Assembly: GCA_025454955.1 (NCBI GenBank)
Contig: JALONL010000012.1
Location: 124,001-188,000 of the forward strand
Direction: 5' to 3'
DNA: 64,000 nucleotides
Source: Bacteroidia bacterium
GTDB lineage: Bacteria > Bacteroidota > Bacteroidia > Palsa-965
The position numbers and the translations under genes were made by a program. The notes beneath the pieces were generated by a model, which was given only the letters and a program-made list of their open reading frames with translations, was not told where the DNA came from and did not search any database. The number at the start of each line of letters is the position of its first letter. The first letter of the stretch is position 1. Shown here one piece after another: positions 57,631 through 64,000 of the stretch.

Positions 57631-60144
57631 ATGACAAACAAAATGACTAAAATGGGCCTGCTTGTGGCCTCAGCCTTTCTCGCGCTTTTACCGGAAAAAG
57701 CTTCAGCTCAGATAGCTCTTTCGGGTAACGTACAAACCAATACATTAACTGCCACTTTCCCTTATCAGTACTATGGAAATGACATAACCTGCAATGCTTC
57801 CGGACAATATGCCATAACCTGGACACAGCAACCGGCTTCGTCGCTGCAGAAAGTGTACACGAGAAGCTATTCCAATTCGGGTTCAGCCAATACGGCAGCG
57901 CAGGTGGTAGCCAACAATACCCCGCCGGCTTCTGGCGGAGGAGATTCTGATCCTGCAGTTTCCATGAACACCAATGGCAGCTACATTCTTGTATATGCCG
58001 AAAACAACAACTCGATAGTTACCTCTTCCAACTTCTGTTCAATTTTTTACCAGCGTTACAATGCAAACGGCACGGTAAACGGCGCACGCGTGTTTGTAGA
58101 TTATGGTGTTTTCCCTGACATTGACATTGCCAGTGATGGTTCGTTTAATATTACTTACATCAGCGGCCACTATTTCTTTACCCCGCAGCGGGTATATGTA
58201 AAACGTTATCTGGCAAGTGGCACTGCAAATGGTGCGCGTATTACCGTACAGGATACCCCATCCAATCAGGGATTCTACAATCCGGTAATCCATTCACTTC
58301 CCGGTAATGCTTTTTACATTTCGTATCAGGATGGTAACACGGGCAGTCCCAAAATGGAGTTTTTCAATACTTCGGGAGCAAACATCTATTCTACTTTCAG
58401 CACCACCGGCAACAATACCCGTCAGCTTTTCGCGGTAAAACCCAACGGCGACGTGGTTGCAGTAGGAATTGATGTATCTATTGTATCCAATTCGCCCTAT
58501 ACCGAACAGGTGCGTACGAAGATCAACACCTATACACCGTCAACAAATACTACAGCAACTCCGGTTTATCTTTCGCCCATTACCACCACCGATATTCTGA
58601 TGAAAAGCAACCGCGCTTCTATTGGAATAAACGATGCGGGCACATATGTGGTGGCCTTCCCCAAATACAGCGGCAGCAACTTCCTTGGCATTTATCTTCA
58701 GCAATACAATGCGCTGGGTGTAACCGTTGGCCCTGAATATCCGGTTAGTACTTCCAACAACACCATGAAAAATGTTGTACTCGACGTAAGCGACTGTTCT
58801 TTTACAGTGTGCTGGTATGAAAACAACAACCTGTTTCACAAACGCTTCGGACTTTACGACAACAGTACTGCAAATATTCTCAGTTCAGTACAATACTGCA
58901 GCGGAAGTCCGATTACTGTAAGTGCAAACGTTTCAGGCAATGTAATAGATTTCTCGTGGGAAATAACCCAGTGCGATGCCTCGGGTGCAGCCATTGCGGG
59001 TGGATACAACTGGACAGGCCCCACCACAACCGGAACTCCCGGGCCGTTTACTTTCCCCTCCAGTTCAAACCTTCCCTGCAATCAGTACTACAATGTAAAA
59101 CTGTATATCGATAACGGTTGCCGCGGAATCATTGCCAATCGGATAATCTACTACCGCTGCTCGCCCACTCCCGTAATTACATCGTCGGAGCCCAATCCGC
59201 TTTGCTTTGGCGAGTCAGCCACACTTACGGTAAACTACACTCCCAGCCAGAACACCTCTGTGAGCTGGAATACCGGAGCCACCACGTCATCTATAAATGT
59301 AAATCCGGCTGGTTCGCAAACTTACACGGTTACAGTAACTGCTCAGGGCTGCTCGGCCGGCACATCCTACACCGTAACACGCAGCAACACCAACAACCCC
59401 GGATTTACCCTCACCGCCAGCGCCACCAGCGGCAATCCGTACTTCACCGCAAGTGCCACACCAATTATCAACCCCGGTGCAAACGGCATCAGCTACTACT
59501 GGGACATTGTAGAAATTGATCCGGCCAACGGCAACGAGATTCCCAACACCAAAGTGTATAACCCGCAATGCTGGTGGAATTCGGCTGGCACAACCAGTTT
59601 CCAGAACTACTCGTACCTTACCTCATACACCTCGGCCAACAACGGATACAGCAACCCCGCCAATTTCGGTTGCAGTGCCAATGCCGGTCGTTTTGAAAGC
59701 GGACACACCTACCGCGTTACCCGCGCCACCTGGACAGCCAGTTGCCCCTGGACAGCAGAAGTACAACTGATGATGATGTGCCCCACCTGCCGCACCAACG
59801 GATCGCCCGAACTCATTGTCACCAGCCAGGGCACCTACAATGAGTCAAACCTGCCCCACAACATGAGCTACCTGCTCTCCATACTCGGCAACAACACACA
59901 AACACAACTGCCCGCCAGCGCAGTGCTTGCACCAAATCCCTCGCAGGGACTCTTTACACTGAGCAACCTGAGCGGCACACAAACCCGGGTGCAGGTGTAC
60001 AACCTGAACGGACAACTCATCATGAGCGAACAAACCACCGAAAAGTCGCTCCTGTTCGACCTTACCGGGCAGCCCGCAGGCTTGTACCTCTGCCGCATTA
60101 CAAGCAACGGAAACACCGAAACACAACGCCTCGTAATTGAATAA
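57631..60144 (+). CDS. Large secreted protein with T9SS type A sorting domain
   Basis: Signal peptide; C terminus VLAPNPSQGLFTLSNLSGTQTRVQVYNLNGQLIMSEQTTEKSLLFDLTGQPAGLYLCRI. Confidence 0.9.
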   Translation: MTNKMTKMGLLVASAFLALLPEKASAQIALSGNVQTNTLTATFPYQYYGNDITCNASGQYAITWTQQPASSLQKVYTRSYSNSGSANTAAQVVANNTPPASGGGDSDPAVSMNTNGSYILVYAENNNSIVTSSNFCSIFYQRYNANGTVNGARVFVDYGVFPDIDIASDGSFNITYISGHYFFTPQRVYVKRYLASGTANGARITVQDTPSNQGFYNPVIHSLPGNAFYISYQDGNTGSPKMEFFNTSGANIYSTFSTTGNNTRQLFAVKPNGDVVAVGIDVSIVSNSPYTEQVRTKINTYTPSTNTTATPVYLSPITTTDILMKSNRASIGINDAGTYVVAFPKYSGSNFLGIYLQQYNALGVTVGPEYPVSTSNNTMKNVVLDVSDCSFTVCWYENNNLFHKRFGLYDNSTANILSSVQYCSGSPITVSANVSGNVIDFSWEITQCDASGAAIAGGYNWTGPTTTGTPGPFTFPSSSNLPCNQYYNVKLYIDNGCRGIIANRIIYYRCSPTPVITSSEPNPLCFGESATLTVNYTPSQNTSVSWNTGATTSSINVNPAGSQTYTVTVTAQGCSAGTSYTVTRSNTNNPGFTLTASATSGNPYFTASATPIINPGANGISYYWDIVEIDPANGNEIPNTKVYNPQCWWNSAGTTSFQNYSYLTSYTSANNGYSNPANFGCSANAGRFESGHTYRVTRATWTASCPWTAEVQLMMMCPTCRTNGSPELIVTSQGTYNESNLPHNMSYLLSILGNNTQTQLPASAVLAPNPSQGLFTLSNLSGTQTRVQVYNLNGQLIMSEQTTEKSLLFDLTGQPAGLYLCRITSNGNTETQRLVIE

Positions 60145-60183
60145 CCGGCAACCCGCCAAACACTGCACATCCCTTTTTAATCC

Positions 60184-60225
60184 CCCGGCCTCCGTTCCGC
60201 TCTGGAACCGGAGGCCGGGCTTTTT
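60184..60225 (+). terminator. Strong Rho-independent terminator
   Basis: CCCGGCCTCCG...CGGAGGCCGGG stem extended by TTCC/GGAA, then CTTTTT. Confidence 0.92.
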
Positions 60226-60276
60226 ACGTTTTAATGGACACTGTGCCAATTTTTTATGCAGGGGGGCTAAAAAATG

Positions 60277-60284
60277 TATCTTTG
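60277..60284 (+). promoter_or_regulatory. Candidate -7 box (TATCTTTG) for the 60.3-64 kb operon
   Basis: TAnnTTTG match 28 nt before the ATG at 60313 and downstream of the terminator at 60184-60225. Confidence 0.5.
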
Positions 60285-60312
60285 ATGCACATTTTTAAAA
60301 ACACCTGTTCCT

Positions 60313-60984
60313 ATGAGTTTTTTCAGAAAAGCAATGGGACTTTTCGTCGAGTTTGAAGACGACGGATCAAACCACGATCCGGTAACCCCTAACCTCTCTG
60401 CAACTGCCAATCCGGTGGCAAGTACCGGCATGGGCACCGGCACACCGCGCCCCGCTGCTCCGCTTAATCAGGATGAGCTTGACAAGTTTGAAAAGCACTT
60501 CGACAAACTCTTTGACGGAGCCAACCTGCCCGGCCCCGATTATTATGAGTTCTGGAAAACAATGGATACGCTCGAGCAGCATATCCCCGACGAAAAAGCA
60601 CGCTTTTCGGCCACGTTTGCCTCGCTCAGCATTCAGGGACTTACCAAAGACAAACTCCTGCAAACTGCCGGGCATTATCAGCAACTGATACAGAAAGACA
60701 AGCTCGCTTTCGACAAAGCCTTTGCCGCCAAAGCCGGTACAGAAATTTCCGGAAGGCAGGCCGCTGTAAAAGACCTGGAACAGAAAATTGCGTCCAACTC
60801 CGAGCTTATTCAAAAGCTCACCAAAGAAATAAGCGATGCGCAAACCCGCATCATGAGCCTGAAGAAGGAGATTATTGATGAAGAATCGAGGCTTAACAGC
60901 AGCCGAAGCGGTTACGACATGGCCTGTAACGCCATGATAAACAAAATCGGCAGCGACATCGAAAAAATCAAAACCCTTCTTTAA
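60313..60984 (+). CDS. Hypothetical coiled-coil protein, first gene of an ABC/OmpA-linked operon
   Basis: 223 aa, no signal peptide; C-terminal heptad-like region (AAVKDLEQKIASNSELIQKLTKEISDAQTRIMSLKKEIIDEESRL). Confidence 0.8.
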   Translation: MSFFRKAMGLFVEFEDDGSNHDPVTPNLSATANPVASTGMGTGTPRPAAPLNQDELDKFEKHFDKLFDGANLPGPDYYEFWKTMDTLEQHIPDEKARFSATFASLSIQGLTKDKLLQTAGHYQQLIQKDKLAFDKAFAAKAGTEISGRQAAVKDLEQKIASNSELIQKLTKEISDAQTRIMSLKKEIIDEESRLNSSRSGYDMACNAMINKIGSDIEKIKTLL

Positions 60985-60989
60985 GCCTT

Positions 60990-61973
60990 ATGGAAACAAA
61001 CATATTCCCTGCAGGACAGGAGAAACTTCGTTCCTACTGGAACCGTCCCGGTGGAAAATTCGGCATCATTGCCGGAATCGGTGTGCTGGTGGCCATTGGC
61101 TACTACGTAATTCCGATTCTCACCAAAGTAGTATGGAATACCTTCAACTTTGGCGTGGCGCTGGCCTGCCTCGGTATTCTTATTTACTGCCTCACTCACC
61201 GCAAGCTCCGCCTGAGTCTGTATTATTTCTACGAATGGCTCATGCGCAAATTGGTGGGCCTGGTAATCCAGCTCGATCCTTTCATTATTGCCGAAGACTA
61301 CATCCAGGACATGGAGCAGCAGCGCGAAAAGCTGTACAAGCAAACCGTGGACGTGGAAGGGCAGAAAGAAAAAATCCAGCTCAAGATTACCGAGAAAGAA
61401 CGCGAGTTGCAGAAACTCATGAGCAAGGCACAGGTGGCCAAAGAACAAAACATGCTGCCCGAACTGGGCAACGCCACCCGCCAGATCGGCCGCATAAACG
61501 AGTACATCAAACAACTTTCGCCCATACGCGACAACCTGGGCCGCATTGGCGATTACCTCACCAAGATTCACAAAAACAGTGCGTATCTCATTGAGGATGC
61601 CAAGAACGAACTGGAACTGAAAAAAGACCTGTACAAATCGGTTACCTCCGGCAACAAGGCACTTACCTCGGCCATGAAAATCTTTAACGGCGATCCCGAA
61701 AAGAAACTCATGGTTGAACAGTCTATGGAATATCTCAAGGAAGATATTGCCACCAAATTAGCCAACATGAAAAAAGCCATCAGCTACTCGTCAGACTTCA
61801 TGCGTTCCATCGACCTCGACAATGCCACCTACGAGCAGGAAGGGTTGAAAATGATTGAACAGTTTGACGGCGATGAGAAGTTCCGTTTGCAGCACAGCAG
61901 CCACAGCGCGGCTCCCACACAACAGGGCGGAAACATCAGCGGAACCAATAATTACAACGACTTGTTACAGTAA
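60990..61973 (+). CDS. Membrane-anchored coiled-coil protein (PspA-like helical region)
   Basis: Two N-terminal hydrophobic segments (FGIIAGIGVLVAIGYYVIPIL; FNFGVALACLGILIYCL), then a long helical region (DYIQDMEQQREKLYKQTVDVEGQKEKIQLKITEKERELQKLMSKAQVAKEQ). Confidence 0.8.
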   Translation: METNIFPAGQEKLRSYWNRPGGKFGIIAGIGVLVAIGYYVIPILTKVVWNTFNFGVALACLGILIYCLTHRKLRLSLYYFYEWLMRKLVGLVIQLDPFIIAEDYIQDMEQQREKLYKQTVDVEGQKEKIQLKITEKERELQKLMSKAQVAKEQNMLPELGNATRQIGRINEYIKQLSPIRDNLGRIGDYLTKIHKNSAYLIEDAKNELELKKDLYKSVTSGNKALTSAMKIFNGDPEKKLMVEQSMEYLKEDIATKLANMKKAISYSSDFMRSIDLDNATYEQEGLKMIEQFDGDEKFRLQHSSHSAAPTQQGGNISGTNNYNDLLQ

Positions 61974-62002
61974 AACATTAACCCCAAATTATACATACAC
62001 AC

Positions 62003-63769
62003 ATGGCAACAAAAATTAAACCTGCAGGAAAGATTGCAATTATTTTACTGGTACTCGGTGGCATTTACGCCGGTAAAGTATTCTGGTGGGACAAACGTCC
62101 CACCGAGGCCAAAAAATCGCAAAACATTGGCGTAGTGGCACTGCCCGACGAGCCCAATGCTTCGCTTACCGGACAAGCCACCAAACTCCCGCTCCCCGGT
62201 GCTGAACCTGCGGCCAACGGCGGAACCAAAATTGTTTGGAAAGTAATGGCATGGAACTCGCAATTCCCGCTCATGTATGCCAACGGCGGTGCCAACACCA
62301 CCAAAGGCTCGCTCATGGATGCCGCCAAAGTACAGGTGGAAGTTGTTCGTCAGGACGACTGTTTTAAGACTATTACCGATATGGTGAAGTTTGCACAGGA
62401 GTATAAAGAGAATCCCAATACGCCTGGCGTATTCGCTTCATTTATGGGCGATGGTATGCCGGCTTTCTTTGCCGGTTTGTGCAAAGAGCTCGAACCACTT
62501 GGCCCCGAATACCAGCCGGTAGCTTTTTACGCAATGGGCAAATCGTATGGCGAAGACCAGTTGATGGGCCCCGAATCGTGGAAAGCCGATCCGAAAAACG
62601 CCATTGGCCGCACGGTATCCTGCGTAATGAAAGACGGTGATATGAATATCCTGCTCAAATGGGCCGGCGATAATGGCCTGAAAGTGAATCCCGATGAAAC
62701 CTCTTACGATAAAGATGCGATTAACCTTATTGCAGCAAATGACTTTCTTCAGGCTGCAGAAAAGTACATTACCGGCTACAAGGAAAAACGCAAAATTGTG
62801 AAGGATGGCCTGAAAACCAGCGAGGAAATTGAAGTAGGTGTTGACGCCGTAGCCACCTGGACTCCCGGCGACGTAAACATTTCCCAGAAAAAAGGCGGAC
62901 TGGTAACCATTGCTTCTACAAAGCAATACTCTACCCAGATGCCCAACATCACTATTTCCATCAAGAAATTTCTCAACGATCACCGCACCGATGTGGAGAA
63001 CATCATTGTGGCACTTTCACAGGCCGGCGACCAGGTGCGTTCGTTTAAAGAAGCCAAGTCGTTTGCCGCCGACGTTTCTGCCAAAGTGTATAACGAGCAA
63101 ACCGGTGCGTACTGGATGAAATACTACGACGGTGTGGTGGAAAAAGACATACAGGGCAAAGAAGTATCGCTGGGCGGCTCAATGGCATTCAACCTGAGCG
63201 ACTGCTCCGATATGTTTGGCCTCGGCAAAGACGGCATCGACCGCTACAAAGCCGTGTACACCACCTTCGGCGATATTCTGGCCAAAATGTATCCCGAATA
63301 CATGGCCACCTATCCGGCCTACCAGCAGGTGGTGGATAAATCGTTTGTGGCCACCGTGCGCTCCAACCATCCCGAACTCCTCGAAGGCAAAACCATTCAG
63401 GTAAATTATGCACCTGAAATGAAACAAACCGTGTCGTCGAAATCATACAGCATCGAGTTCGAATCGGGCAGCGCCGTTATCAAAGCCGAATCGTACTCCG
63501 TACTCGACGAGATCATGAAGAGCGCCATTGTGGCCGAAGGCCTCAAACTGGGCATCTACGGCCACACCGACAATACCGGCAATGCCGACGCCAACCAGAA
63601 ACTCTCCGAAGACCGCGCCAATGCCGTGAAAAACTACCTGCTCGGCAAAGGACTTGCGGCCAACCGCGTGGAAACAAAAGGCTTCGGTCAATCGCAACCC
63701 ATTGCCGACAACAAAACGGCCGATGGCAAAGCACGCAACCGCCGCGTGCAGATTGTGCTGGGCCAGTAA
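62003..63769 (+). CDS. Periplasmic substrate-binding (SsuA/NMT1-like) domain fused to a C-terminal OmpA peptidoglycan-binding domain
   Basis: N-terminal TM (IAIILLVLGGIYAGKVFWW); SBP-like body; OmpA CTD YSIEFESGSAVIKAESYSVLDEIMKSA...LGIYGHTDNTGNADANQKLSEDRANAVKNYLLGKGL...RNRRVQIVL. Confidence 0.85.
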   Translation: MATKIKPAGKIAIILLVLGGIYAGKVFWWDKRPTEAKKSQNIGVVALPDEPNASLTGQATKLPLPGAEPAANGGTKIVWKVMAWNSQFPLMYANGGANTTKGSLMDAAKVQVEVVRQDDCFKTITDMVKFAQEYKENPNTPGVFASFMGDGMPAFFAGLCKELEPLGPEYQPVAFYAMGKSYGEDQLMGPESWKADPKNAIGRTVSCVMKDGDMNILLKWAGDNGLKVNPDETSYDKDAINLIAANDFLQAAEKYITGYKEKRKIVKDGLKTSEEIEVGVDAVATWTPGDVNISQKKGGLVTIASTKQYSTQMPNITISIKKFLNDHRTDVENIIVALSQAGDQVRSFKEAKSFAADVSAKVYNEQTGAYWMKYYDGVVEKDIQGKEVSLGGSMAFNLSDCSDMFGLGKDGIDRYKAVYTTFGDILAKMYPEYMATYPAYQQVVDKSFVATVRSNHPELLEGKTIQVNYAPEMKQTVSSKSYSIEFESGSAVIKAESYSVLDEIMKSAIVAEGLKLGIYGHTDNTGNADANQKLSEDRANAVKNYLLGKGLAANRVETKGFGQSQPIADNKTADGKARNRRVQIVLGQ

Positions 63770-63810
63770 GCCGCACCCAAAGCAGTGAACACCAAACCTG
63801 AACTGCACAC

Positions 63811-64000
63811 ATGAACGATCTCTCAAAACTCTTTGTACCGTTTTCCGCCATCAGTCGGAAAACGGTACTTACTTTAATAGTGGCCGAAACCATTGTGGCC
63901 CTGCTCATCTGGCAGCTTTCCGGCAACGGTCTCATTCCCTCGCCCACCAAAGTACTCGACGCGCTGGGGCGTGTGGCTAGCGATCCGAATTTCTCTTTTG
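63811..64000 (+). CDS. ABC transporter permease, SsuC/TauC-like (truncated by the window edge)
   Basis: MNDLSKLFVPFSAISRKTVLTLIVAETIVALLIWQLSGNGLIPSPTKVLDALGRVASDPNFSF: N-terminal TM followed by the IPSPTKVLDAL motif typical of nitrate/sulfonate/taurine-type permeases. Open to the window end. Confidence 0.75.
   Translation, partial: MNDLSKLFVPFSAISRKTVLTLIVAETIVALLIWQLSGNGLIPSPTKVLDALGRVASDPNFSF

Overview
The window is ordinary-looking Bacteroidota chromosome. It has many proteins with type IX secretion (T9SS) sorting domains, TAnnTTTG-type -7 promoter boxes, and few signs of large mobile elements. No rRNA, tRNA, CRISPR array, integrase or intact transposase was recognised. Main blocks: (1) a MarR regulator with a truncated 3-hydroxyacyl-CoA dehydrogenase at the left edge; (2) metabolic and transport genes (nitronate monooxygenase-like, methyltransferase, DMT exporter, HMA protein with ALDH, GNAT, SDR); (3) a carotenoid cluster (crtI, CruF-like, crtZ, crtYcd-like) with no phytoene synthase inside it; (4) eight T9SS cargo-type proteins, one in a PKD/gliding C-terminal domain - PorP/SprF - OmpA triad; (5) two LytS/LytTR-type sensor/regulator pairs; (6) kdsB, an HU-SPOR protein, a PDDEXK (DUF1016) protein, L,D-transpeptidases and xseAB; (7) at the right edge, an operon encoding a coiled-coil protein, a two-TM PspA-like coiled-coil protein, a substrate-binding-domain/OmpA fusion and the start of an SsuC/TauC-like ABC permease. 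Item 7 is the best candidate for a poorly described system. Dispersed palindromic repeats (37-bp and 48-bp tandem arrays around a GCTTGTCGAAG core, and nested hairpins near 8.3 kb and 46.5 kb) are the clearest non-coding structure. All family calls come from reading translated sequences and motifs. No database search was run.
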